From: Marthasterias glacialis
Taxonomy: Eukaryota; Echinodermata; Asteroidea; Forcipulatida; Asteriidae
Assembly: GCA_911728455.2 (NCBI GenBank)
Contig: OU452236.1
Span: 8,612,171-8,676,170, forward strand
Reading direction: 5' to 3'
DNA: 64,000 bases
Part shown: one piece after another, positions 25,293-37,100 of the stretch
Position numbering within the stretch: the stretch's first letter is position 1
Layout: the number at the start of each line of letters is the position of its first letter
Notes under the pieces: generated by a model
What the model was told of the DNA's origin: nothing
Database searches by the model: none
What the model saw: the letters and a program-made list of their open reading frames with translations, nothing else
Made by a program: the position numbers and the translations under genes

Positions 25293-25705
25293 AAACCATT
25301 CAACTGCACTGGTTGCGTATGGTGGCACGGCTGTAATGTGTGTGGATACATTCACCACATATTAGATTACAGGCTTGTTTATCTATCATACAAAACCACA
25401 GTGGATGATATTGAATGGTCAGAGAGTAGAAGGGTTGACTGTGTACTGTGTGGATGCATTTCACCACATGATATATTGCAGGCTGGCATATTTTATCTAA
25501 TCATTCAAACTCATAAAAGTAGATGTTATTGAATGGTCAGACAGTAGGAGGGTTGACTGTGTACTGTGTAGATGCGTTCACCACATATCATATTGAAGGC
25601 TGGCATAGTTTATGTATCATTCAAAACCACAGTGGATGATATTGAATGGTCAGATAGTAGGAGGGTTGACTGTGTACTGTGTAGATGCATTCACCACATT
25701 GCAGG
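25293..25705 (+). repeat. 113-117 bp satellite array
   Basis: Roughly three and a half units with ACCACAGTGGATGATATTGA, GGAGGGTTGACTGTGTACTG and GATGCATTCACCACA blocks. Long open frames over the array arise from the repeat and are not genes. Confidence 0.85.
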
Positions 25706-26067
25706 CCGGCACAGTTTACCTTTGGTTCCCACATCCAATGCCACAACGTGTGAAGGAAAAACAAATTCACTCACTTTATCGTTCAAGTACCCGCGCACAA
25801 GTCTTGAACAGTCAACACAAACTGTGCAATATTACCCTCAAGACTTTAGCATTTTTAAAACCTCCACTACGATATAGTTTGGCTGTTCATTTTGAGAATA
25901 TTACATATTTACACATTTACTTTCTAACTATTCAACAAAGTTTCCCTTTGGGTTTATAGAAAAAAAATATAACAAAAACAAAAGCAATAAAAAGTACAAG
26001 TCTCGAAATAAAACAAACCATTCTGCAGTACATATGCCAGAGTCAAGTTCCAATCATACTTAGCTGA

Positions 26068-26434
26068 ATCAAAGATTATAGAGTACCGAAGGCGCAAGAT
26101 GGAGAACTGGTGTGGATTTCACAAAGCGCTAGGACTAGTCTTACTCTTATCTCGAGTTAGGGCAATGGGACAAGTAACTAGTCCTAACTCATATGACTTG
26201 TCATAAGTTAGGACTAGTCCTAAGTTTTGTAAAATCCACCCCTGGAGCTCTATCTATTGTTGGATTGTCAAACACCCATGGGCGCCATTTCAGCAAGTGA
26301 ATGCTTTGTTTCCCATTGATAGCAATGGTCATTGTTGTATCAAAACAGCTACTTGCTGAAATGGCGTCCGGTGGGATTTCGCTTTTCAGCCCGAGTTCCC
26401 TATCTTGCGCCTTCAGCACTCCATAATCTTTGGT
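26068..26434. mobile_element. Inverted-repeat element, AAAGATTATAGAGCGCC family, copy 1
   Basis: Ends ATCAAAGATTATAGAGTACC and the complement at 26415-26434, with the inner inverted block GCGCCATTTCAGCAAGTGA. It is longer than the copy at 50942-51202 because another inverted element is inserted near its left end at 26110-26239. Confidence 0.75.
26110..26239. mobile_element. Nested inverted-repeat element (GGACTAGTC family)
   Basis: Left end GTGGATTTCACAAAGCGC plus TAGGACTAGTC; right end GACTAGTCCTAAGTTTTG plus TAAAATCCACC, its approximate complement. The middle has two further TAGTCCTAAC/GTTAGGACTA blocks. It lies wholly inside the older element at 26068-26434. Confidence 0.7.
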
Positions 26435-26598
26435 GTAATGTTCTTAGACCCCTCGCTTAGTTTGGTACCCACATAGGTAGTACAATGTATTTGTTGAGTA
26501 CCCCACCCATGAACAATTAATAACTAAATAGAAAATCTTAAAAAGCACCAGTCTTTTTACCGAAGGGGTTCATGGCTAAGGCTATACGGCCGTATCCG

Positions 26599-27003
26599 AA
26601 TAGACTGATCCATTAAGCCCCGCCTACTAACGTATTGAACAATCACAGTCTTGGCATCGCCAGTGAAAATCCGACAAAAGTCTGACACCTTGGAATGTCC
26701 ATTAGAAAAGTAAACAAACTGCCGCCATTGTTCTGGTGGTGTAAATCCCACAGCAGTGGTCCCTGTACAGTGTAAAAGTGGTTTAACAGTGTTCCTGTCT
26801 GCACTGTCCTTTGGACTCAAGGCACTGCTCAAAACGCCATTAAACTAAATCCTTACCATTAATGAAAACCATGTACGTGTGTGTATCCGATACATGTGTC
26901 TGGCCGCAACCAAACCACCGCTGTGATCGTGGCAAGAAAGTCACGCCATGTGCTGTTGCTAGGCAGATGCTAAGGTAGGTGGGGCTTAATGGATCGGTCT
27001 ATT
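26599..27003. mobile_element. MITE-like element, CATTAAGCCCCGCC family, copy 2
   Basis: A 405-bp copy with the same terminal inverted repeats as 15876-16145 (left AATAGACTGATCCATTAAGC, right GGGGCTTAATGGATCGGTC). Its interior matches the interior of 59416-59855 in reverse orientation, for example GTAAACAAACTGCCGCCATT against AATGGCAGCAGTTTGTTTAC. Confidence 0.88.
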
Positions 27004-27170
27004 GGCGGCTATGGCTAATGCTGTTGCTATGATTTTTCAATACATGTCAACATGGTGACCAAGCCACAACCATAAATTTGGACACGGCCTAAGGCAGCAG
27101 AAAGTCACATATAGTGATCTTTAGGATCAGATCTAAGCCACACACTGAACAAATTGGGTCAAAACACCAT

Positions 27171-27363
27171 GGTCGAATTTCATAAAGCTGCTCAGCTAAA
27201 AACATTGCAGAAGCAAAATAACGGGGCCCCAGTTTTTTTTTTACAGGGCACCAGTCATAACAATGTGAATGACATGGCTTTTTGGCCGGTAACCTGATTC
27301 TGCTTAGCATTATTTGTCTTTGCTGAGCAATTTGTTTTTGCTTACAAGCTTTATGAAATTGAG
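27171..27363. mobile_element. MITE-like element, TTTCATAAAGCTGCTTAAGC family
   Basis: Left GAATTTCATAAAGCTGCTCA and right AAGCTTTATGAAATTGAGTT, with GGCCGGTAACCTGATTCTGC inside. It lies just downstream of the PRPF38B stop codon. Confidence 0.8.
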
Positions 27364-27678
27364 TTGATGAAAGCATCTTTACTGCCCATAGACCTTTCAC
27401 AAGCTGCAGACATTCTAATCAGGTTCCCTGTATGCACTTATAATAATGAATACTGACGCTCAGCACACAAAAAGATGCCAGTCTTTCTTTTCTTTTTACC
27501 ATCCAAACTTCAGTTTAGTTGAAATGATTTGAATGCTTTGCTGAAAAATAAAAGCTACAAAATGATATATAAGTGTCAAACCTATGAACTAAATTTACAC
27601 TAAGAAAACAATCGATGGCCTGAAAAGACATCCCAATGAACAATGTACAAAATAATGAAAGTACTTTGACCTTTGACA

Positions 27679-28123
27679 TCACCTCCGACCCCGACTTTGA
27701 CTTCGACTTCGCTCACGATCCCTGGAATGTGATTTCTTTCGCTCTGTTGATCGACTACGTCTCCTGTCCCGGTGGCTCTTTCTATCACGTTCTCGGCTGT
27801 GCCGTCTCTCTTTGCTTCGACTCCTCGGTTCTCGCCGCTCCTTCTGCTGACGTTCTCTCTCCCGCTGCAAGGCACGCGAGAAGTCGTCCCCTTCTCTATC
27901 CCGCCGCCTATCGCGGCTCCGGCTGCGTCGTCGATCGCGACTTCTGTCCTGACTTCTCCGTCGACGTCTCTCCTGGCTGCGGCTGCGAGGGCGCTTGTCG
28001 CGGCTCCGACTGCGTCTCCGGCGGTCGTTGTTTTTACTGTGGCTTCTCCGCCGCTCTCTGCTCCGACTCCTGCGATGGTCTCGACTACGATTGCTGGTAT
28101 GGCTTCCACTGCGGGAGTTGTCC
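27679..28123 (-). CDS. PRPF38B: PRPF38B exon 7, arginine/serine-rich tail (residues 229-375)
   Basis: A 445-nt terminal exon after a GATCCAG acceptor. It encodes a dense RS/RE/RD region (for example DRRRSRSRDRRRDREGDDFS and SRALQRERERQQKERR) and stops at TGA 27679-27681. Such tails carry phosphorylation sites for SR-protein kinases and mediate contacts between splicing factors. The same DNA is open on the plus strand and in another minus frame because of its simple codon make-up, and those frames are shadows. The final exon is more G+C- and CpG-rich than its surroundings. Confidence 0.93.
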
Positions 28124-31100
28124 CTGGATCACCAAAAATCAAAATGTGTCAGTCTTTTTAGCATGTTTTAGGAAGTTACTAACAAATCCAAGACACTTTA
28201 TACTTTTTCTATACCCCATTCCAGCCCCATTCTATGCTTAACAGCTTTCTAAAACTGGTTCCTGGGTCAAATTTCATAGAGCTGCTTAAGCAGAAAATCG
28301 TGCTTAACAGTTTTCTGCTAGGCAAAAACAAGCAGGATACCAGTCGCAGACTGTACACGTGACATGCTATTTTGGCTGGTAACCTTATTCTGGTAAGCAT
28401 CAGTTTGTTTGTGCTAAGCTACTTTTTGTACTTAAGCAGCTCTATGAAATTTGGCCCAGGCATATTGCTTAAATGCTCACCATGAAAACTGTCAACTAAA
28501 AACAATGTGCTTAGCAGCTAAGCTTTATGAAACTGATCCCACTTTCTACAGCTTATAGTTTTGCTGTAGATGAAAAGACGTGACAATGTTCAACTCACCT
28601 GCTCTTATGAGCTACTGGTTCTTCAGCCTCTTCTTCATCGACGCCCGCTTCTATTTGTTTCTCACGTTGCCTCTCCAGGAACCCCTCCTTCCACTCTGAC
28701 AACTTCAACTCAAGGTCCTAGTATGCAAACGAATCAAAGTATGCGCCATTCAAAACAACAGTGGATGATATTGAATGGTCAAACTGTAGGAAGGTTGACT
28801 GTGTACTGTGTAGATGCATTCACCACACCATATCATTATGCAGGCTGGCATAGTTTATCTATCATTCAAAGCCACAGTGAATGATATTGAATGGTCAGAC
28901 AGTAGGAGGGTTGACTATGTACTGTATAGATGCATTCACCACATATCAGATTGCAAGCTGGCATAGTTTATCTATCATTCAAGACGACAGCAGGCAGTAT
29001 TGAATAGTTAGAGAGTAGGAGGGTTTACTGTGTACTGTGTAGATGCGTTCACATGATATCATATTGCAGACTGGCATAGTTTATCATTCAAAACCACAGC
29101 GGGTGGTATTGAATGGTCAGAGCGTAGGAGGGTTTACTGTGTACAGTTGTGTGCATTCACCACATATAACATATTGCAGGCTGGCATAGTTTATCATTTA
29201 AAACCACAGCGGATGTTGTTGAAAGGTCAGACAGTAGGAGGGCTGATTGTATAATGTGTATCTATGCATTTACCACATGATATCATATTGCAGGCTGGCA
29301 TAGTTTATCTATCATACAAAACCACAGCGGATGGGACTGAATAGTCAGAGAGTAGGAGGGTTGACTGTGTACATGTGTGTATCTATGCATTCAGCACCTG
29401 ATATCAAATTGCAGGCTAGCAGAGTTAATATCTATCATTCATAAATACCTGAGACAGTTTATCCATTCTGATTGGCCGAGAGGGCATCACATGGCCATGT
29501 TTAAACGGGCGATATAAACACGGTAAAAAGTGTTTAAAACCGGCTAGCTTGCGAACGAAAAATATAGCCCCTGTATCAGAATAAAGAAGTATACGTGTTT
29601 CCATCTGTTGGGTTTCTGATTGGCCGAGAGGGCATCAAGTGCCTATAACAGCTGCAGAGACATGAAGATCGACATTCCGTTCAAGGAACTGGCCCGTAAA
29701 TATGAATAGAAATTTAACGCAGAGTCGAGCTGAGAAACTGTCAGATTTGTTCCCAATTTTTGAAGGTTTTTGCATGTTTTTGACAGAAAGGCATTTATGA
29801 ATGGGAATAAAGGTGTGCTGAATAGGTTTTTAATTATTGTTTATAACCCCTTCGGCTCGGGCAACTATCGGCCACAAGGCCCCTTATTGGTTTTAAACAA
29901 TAGTTAAAAACCTCTTCATCACACCTTTATTCCCTTATTAAAAATCACAGTGGATGATATCAAATGGTCAAACAGTAGGAGGGTTAAGACTAGGATTACT
30001 CGCTAGTTTTACTTACCTTCATTATCGGGACAGGGATTCGAGGGAAGAGGGTTGAGAACCACTCTAACTTGGTCAGGAAGCTACGTGCCATCTCTCCGAT
30101 GGTCATGGTGCATCCGGACCCCGCTTTACAATCAATCTCCTGTAGATATGTTATATACAGGGAAAGGGAGAAGACAAACAAAACAGAAGACAGAGACGAT
30201 GAACGGGGTATGGAAGAGTTTGAAAGAGACAAGGAGAGGAGTAACAGCGGAGCACATTGATTGAGAAAATGACAGAGGGAAAGGGGAAGAAACACAGAGG
30301 AAGAACAGCAAAGTGAAAACGATTGAAGAGAGACAATGACAGTAAAGTGGAAAATTAGAGACAGTTAGACCAACAGGGAATTTTTTTTTAAAAGATAAAT
30401 AATAAGCAAGACAAATAAGACGGGAAAAAATGTTTGAAAATGACAGACAAAAAGACAGGCAATGTATATGAAAAGACAGACAGAAAAAAAAAAAAGTATA
30501 GAAAAAGACAGGCAGAAAGACGGGCAAAGCATAGAAAACAGCAGACAGAATGACAGGCAATACGAAAGACAAGTGAAAAGTTCACATAAACGCCATGAAC
30601 GATAAAAGAAAAAGAAGAATTTAGGGGAGAAGAAAAAACCACAGTGGTGATTAAAATACAACAAGACAAGAAGTGGAGGACGAAATAGAAAGAGGGTAAA
30701 AAGCGGTTATCAGTTAATATGGTACATAATGAAGCTTAATATAAAAAACAACATTTTTTATAAGTAAAGTTCTAACTGTTGGTCTTGGTCAACTGCAGTG
30801 CTAGGGCCTTTTCCAAACCTTGGTTGGTTCATGCTGAAGGCTCCAATTGATGTGGAAGAACCAAGCAAACTGCACACTGCTACAAAATTGATGATGGAGC
30901 CCAATCCGGAGAACAAGCCAAGGTTTGGAAAAGGCCCTCAGTTACTTTAAAGCAATTTACAAGTTTGACCTGAAATCAGTCTATGAGTAAATCACATGAA
31001 GAGGACATTTTCTGACAATTCAGAGAAGAAAAAAACCCCCAAAAAACAAAAAAACAAAGAAACTACTTATGAACAAGCTTGCTTTGTGGTTTGTTTTATA

Positions 31101-34100
31101 CTCTGTACAAAGATGCCAGTTTTAATCTCAAGGCTAGAAACAATGTATTGACCCCTCGCACGTTCGTCACACACAACAAAAATGCTGATTCATCACTATG
31201 AGAAAAACGCGAAAAATTATACAAAATCTCATCAGATTTGGGATTTGTTCATCACAATCAATTATATTTGCTTTATAAATTATGAACAACTGGCAACTTT
31301 GGATTCACAATGTCAATGGATAATATCAACAAATAAACCAACAAACATGTTTATGATTTTCTTCTCAGAAATTCAATCACACCTGAAGTACCCCGTATGC
31401 TCAACCACAAGAGGGCGCCCTTTTGGGTTAAATTTTTCCCAGACTTCTAAAAAAAAAAACTAACTGATTCATTTTAAAAGTTAAAAATTTCACTTTTATG
31501 CTTTAGAAAGAAGTAAAACTGTTCGACAACATTATCATTTGATTTGTAAATTTGTAAATTTGTAACATGTAAACTGTCTTTCTCCTCCCTCTCCGTGTTT
31601 TGCTACAGATCAACTTGAAATTTTCACCCCAAAAGTGTGAGTTGACAAAACTTAACTTTGACCTTTTTTCCTACTTTATGTCTCTCTCTCGATAAATTTT
31701 GTAAACAAATACTTCTAGTACAATCAAATCACCCAGTGCAGACTTAACGCCAAATCTACCAGACCGACTACACACAACAATTCAAGCCGATTTTAAAAGG
31801 CTAGGTAGTTTTAAAATTAACCTCCGTGCGAGGAAAGGAGATCGTGTCTCACGCTGAACGCATTCAAGGGGTCCACTGAGCCTGCCGATCACTCTAACAA
31901 CTCTAAAAACTGATCCATAGAAAAAAGAAAAGTTGTTACAACTGACCAACTATGCCAACTCGATCGTTAAGACTAAGTTTTCTTTACTTTCAAATTGGGG
32001 GGGAAAACGTTCAAATACTTTAAACTTGTTTTCGTCATCAAACAGCCTTTGAATTTGTACAATTTACTCGTCAACAAAATTATTTTGTTTAGAGAGTGAG
32101 GAAAAAAATAAAATAAAAAATGTTTTATTTGCTGACAAATGACTTGAATATTACTAATTCATCGAAAATCTTTAAATATGAACTATTAATTTTAAGTATT
32201 ATTTTTGAATGTACGTTTGTGTAATATACATATACTCACCAGTTTAAACTGCAGTGTGACCAATCACGTAAAGCTTAACAATTTTACATTTCACTTTTCT
32301 TAAAAAGTAGTTACAACATGAGTGGGACAAATATTCATAAATTCTTTCAGCAGTTTCCCAAATATGTGATCCCAGTATTGAGAACCTTTTTTTTTTTTTT
32401 TAAATCTCAGCAGGGTTAGTAACAATATGGGTGATTCTAAATACAGTGAGCCCTCTACAGTTTGCCCAGGAGAGGCCATCTACACAGTGCATCATGGGAA
32501 AGGGATGACTGAAAGAAAAGAAGTCATCTCGCAGCAACCGCCGCATGATCCCAATTATTAAAGTTCGTGCACGGTTTGCAAAGCAGTTGGGTTGTATGTT
32601 TCAGTGTTGACATCATTTATTTGGTGAGGCTGGTGAAGTCGGGACATAAATGCCAAGGAGCAATCATAGTTAAGTGTCTTGTTCAAGGGTCACACAAGTG
32701 ACGGGACCGAGACTCGAACCTACATTGTGATGACTCAACGCCAAGGAGCATTCATAGTTAAGTGTCTTGCTCAAGGACACAAGTGCCGGGACCGAGACTC
32801 GAACCCACATTGTGATGACTCAATGCCAAGGAGCAATCATAGTTAAGTGTCTTGCTCAAGGACACAAGTGCCGGGACCGAGACTCAAACCCACATTGTGA
32901 TGACTCAGCCACCAGAACTTGAATACGGTGCGCTAGACCGCTCGGACATGACACACTACTATTTCACCAATGTTCAAACCCTGAGGTCAAGGAGATGCAT
33001 CAACCTTGGGTCAGTATTTACAGTGTTTTTCTTTTGCTTTTTTTTTTTTTTAGGGGGAGGGGGACGGGGGATGAGGGCGTTTGTTGAAGAAAAGCAAAAT
33101 GGTTTCATTTACCATCACAACCTACCTCCTCGTCTTCTAGATACGGCTCCATCCATTCCCATAAATCAGCTGGTGGTTGACTATACCTGGAAGAGACAGG
33201 GGGACAATGTTAGAAATCGTACATGATAAGAAGTTAAATCAGGTGCAGCAAGGTAACATGGTGTTACATTGTAGAGTGTCGTGACTGAGTTCTGGTTTTG
33301 TCAGAGGGTGGATTCGGTTCTCGTCCTTGGAATGGGACAGTAAGCCATTGGCCGCATGTGTTGTGTAAAAAAAGTTAAAAAGAACCCAGTACACTTGTCA
33401 CTTGTTAGAATTGTAGGTTTCAGCTATGAACTAAAGTTGACACTTTTAACAAGCATCTTTATAACACTTTTAGCTTTTGGAGAAGGGTCTAGCACCAACC
33501 TACCCGGACAACAATAGGTGGCGGCAGACTGTCCAGGTAAATCCACTATTTAGCAGAAATATGTGCCTGCTCAGAACTGCGTGAACAATGGAAGTTTTTA
33601 CCTGGTATGTCTGTTGCCACCTAGCAGTCCGAAGTCTCCCATTTAGGTTTCGACCACCAAAGTGGTTAACAATTAACTGTATTTTTTTTTCCATATGAGG
33701 GCGCTTTCAGCTGCAAGTTTCCTTGCATCACAGTTACAGTTTTATCTTATTTGGACTGCCTGTATGTTGTTTTCTTATCAATGACCAAATAAATAAATAA
33801 TAATAAAAACACCACAAAAATAAAAACAATTCCATTTACTTGTTTCTCATCTCGTAACTTTTGTTCACACACGCCCTCGCACGGTTAAAAATACTGTGAA
33901 TTCTAATGAATCTAAAACGCTTTTGAAGGGTGATCTTGCACCTACCTACCTGACGTACATGAAACCGAGACCTCTGATGTACGGGGAGTCAGAGTGCGAC
34001 AGGAGACCATTGAGCTGTTTCCTGGTCAGCTTCAGGGTGTACAACTTGTAGAGGAGGCAGTATGCTGACGAGACGATGCCCCCTGCACCTACACCTCGCA

Positions 34101-37100
34101 CCTGTCAGGGGAAAAACAAAAATTAATTTTGATAAATTAACAATCTGATCGACTGATGATCCCTCAAGTTTAACCCTCCTACTATCAGTGTGTTTCTCGA
34201 GACAACCAATCCCATACCTCACTATGCCCCAACAGTGGCATTTTGAGGCACACACATGTTAATGTAGAGCCATTGCCCAAGGTGCTTCAATGAGAGCGGT
34301 AAACTGGAGAAGCCACCAGCTGTGCTCAATTGCAATGGAATTTGGGTTGGCCACTGTTGGGAAGAGATAAGGTTCTCAACCTTGATCAATTGCTGCAGTG
34401 GCAAGCCGCGGCACTGATCGATCATATTATACAAATACAAGGATATGAAAGTGTGGCATGGGTCACTGCACCACTTAACATATGGGAGATTTTGAGGCAT
34501 CCTGAATGCATCAACAGAAGGTTTAAAGGGGCTGTGTCTTCATAATTACAGCAATAAATGGAACAACCCAGTTACTTCTCGCACGAGCATGCCCACAGTC
34601 ACATCACAGTTTGACAAAGACGGCACCCTTTGTGATTTGACCGCAAGTGCGCACGCATGCAGTATTTGGGTGAGAGTTGATATTTCCATGCACAGCCACA
34701 GGCCTGCTATAATCATGACGACACAAACCCTTTAATTCAATTCTTTGTCCACATTGAAAATATAGGAAATTGGCATCCACCAGCCAAACATGAGTAAAAA
34801 AATACCATTATAACTCCACACCCAAACAGTTTGACTCTGATTGTGGTGTCAAGTGAGCCTGTAAATGTGGCACTCTGTATGGACGAATCCGAGCAGCTCG
34901 TTCATGGGCATTACACCACCACAGCTATGGCTGCCATACGCACGCGCCGACGCACACGCACTGTGAATCCTCCATGCTAATCGGTTTATGTGCCTGCTGA
35001 CGCACTGTTGTCGTGTCACGCACGGCGGCCATAGCTGCGGTGTGGTGCAAAACATCATAAATGAGCGTTGCTCCGATTACTGTATGCAAAAAAAAAAATT
35101 GACCAATGGCGAAGGAAAAAAACAGGGGTCCTGGTTTCCCAAAAAGCACCATACACTGAAAATCTTCAGTGGTAAACCCAATTTATACTTCACATGAATT
35201 TGTGAGGACAAAATGGCAACTGTTATGGTTGGTAAACCTGTTCCCATCAACAAAATTTGCTTAGCATTCGCATTCGCTTTGATGTACCTGGTATGAACCT
35301 GGCTGCTTGAAAAATCGGAAGGTTAGATCTTCCATTGGAAAATTGTAATAAGTGGTTGATGTTCTTGATTTCTGTCTGCCTTGTTGTTTGTGTTGCTGTT
35401 TGTTTTGTTGTTGGTTGTTATTGATTTATACTTACTCCTCCACACATGCCAATCTGTCCAGATGTCTGTCGACTTCCTCTTTCCCAGGGCTCCAAATGGG
35501 AAACCTGTATGAGAGCAATAACATTTTTGAAAAAAAAAAAGATTGATTAACACAACCAAAAAACCCACCGACCACAGAACAGAAACATTGCAAACAGCGG
35601 TTTGCATTTTCATTTGAAACCTTGCCAAATCTATCAGAATCCAACACCTTTGGATTGGTATGTCTGGCCAAATGATTTAGCAATAGGCTGATTGCGTGAC
35701 CAATGTTTACATGTCATCACGTGACCTATTGTGGGTACCACGTCATCTGAGGTGATGGCAAACTACGTGCCGTGACCGACACAGTTAAGACAAAGTCACA
35801 CCAAAGTTCGGCTTTTGGTAATAATAACACAGTTACTTCAAAGCCATTTTATTAAAGTTGTATGTTGTGACACATTGATAATTATCACATTACTGTTTCA
35901 TAACTACATGTACCAGTATTCTACTACAAAAGTGGTTTATTTTTAGTTATGCACTACCGGCGTGGGTCCACTATGTAGCCACCCGCCTGTTATTTTGTTT
36001 GTAATGTAGGCCTAAATCACTTTTACTAAATTTCACTTTTAAAAATGAACAAAAACAGCAGGAACAATTAAAAAAGGCAAGATGGACAAACATTCAACAA
36101 ACTTCCAACATGTGGCAATCAAATTAAAAAAAAATAGATAAATAAAAAACACCAGTCAGACCCTCACAAACAAAGCACCCCCTTCCCCCGGAGCCCGACC
36201 TTGCAGCCTCCACCACTCAAACACCCTACATGGAGCCAGGAATCTACTCAACAAAGAACAAAGCGTAGACCCTGACTCCACACACAGTGCCCAAGTGCCA
36301 GAAACCACACAGCCGGGGCCCCAGATACAGTACCCCATGCTTTAAAGAAAGGGGGAATTAAATCATCAAAATAAATACCAGGTACAATAAAAAAAAAAAA
36401 AAAATTTAAATATAAAAAAGAACAATTGAAGAGAATTTACATGTTTACATGTAATACCCTCAATAGGTCATGTGATGCGGGTCGCGCAATCGGTCTATTG
36501 TTATTTGGGCCTACAGTCCTCAATCCTCCGCAATCAGACAACTTCCTGAGGAGGATTTGGGAGGACTTAAGAGGGTGTGGGTTAGAGGGCACCTCTACGG
36601 TGGAACTTTAAATTTTGACAGTTCTTTTTCAAGGGTCACAGAGCCTGGTAGTTGCCTCAGGTGTCATTTTTTAGCCTTAAAGTGATGACATCAGATGAAA
36701 AATAGTACACAATAATTAACGTTGCATTAAACAGCATCATTGACACCCTTTGGATTGTCCACATAAAATTCTTTAACCCCAACTCCCCTGAGTGATTTAC
36801 TAGGAGCCTTCCCTACTCTAACAAAGTCCAACACCATATGGGTAACTCAACACCCAAACTGTGGTACTCTGATTAAGGTGGTATGCCTGAACTCATGTAA
36901 AAGCATGATCAGTTTACCCATGCAGTCCCCAGTCCAACAAAATCCAACAAAACCTGAGTTTGATGGAATAGGGACTGTTAGGGTTAAACAAGTGCCCTTT
37001 ACCATGCCACAGGGAAAAAAGGCTCACACAGCCTAGTCTTTTGGTGGGATGGGGGGGGGGGTTATAAAATGGGGCAACAAGTTTTTTAACTTAATTTTGT

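Larger units (their letters stand above)
15241..27678. other. Intergenic region between NOS1AP 5' end and PRPF38B 3' end
   Basis: No conserved exon was recognised on either strand. Besides the elements listed separately it holds AT-rich sequence without clear features at 17400-17800, 18000-19000, 19480-20130, 20500-21230, 21720-22820, 23105-23795 and 25720-26060, a perfect small palindrome at 19021-19048 (13-bp arms) and a G run at 23262-23278. Regulatory elements for either flanking gene could be here but cannot be seen. Confidence 0.55.

Noticed and set aside
25155..25959. Frames of 101-125 codons at 25.2-26.0 kb
   Set aside because: They run through the 113-117 bp satellite, and the same peptide fragments reappear at 28.7 kb and 61 kb with the repeat.
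27636..28241. A 201-codon plus-strand frame and a 180-codon minus-strand frame over the PRPF38B last exon
   Set aside because: Both are shadows of the RS-tail frame, whose repetitive codons leave other frames open. The PRPF38B frame joins in phase with six conserved exons.
28745..29435. A CRISPR-like array
   Set aside because: The repeat is continuous at 113-117 bp without short conserved repeats and unique spacers, and the genome is eukaryotic. It is a satellite.
30132..30669. Overlapping minus-strand frames of 60-146 codons rich in C, F, L and S
   Set aside because: They arise from the purine-rich plus strand (AGACAG/AAAGA-type sequence) inside PRPF38B intron 4, with no domain or conserved motif.
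34222..34500. A 92-codon minus-strand frame in PRPF38B intron 2
   Set aside because: It lies on a dispersed repeat also found at 16965-17245, where the same frame is not kept open.
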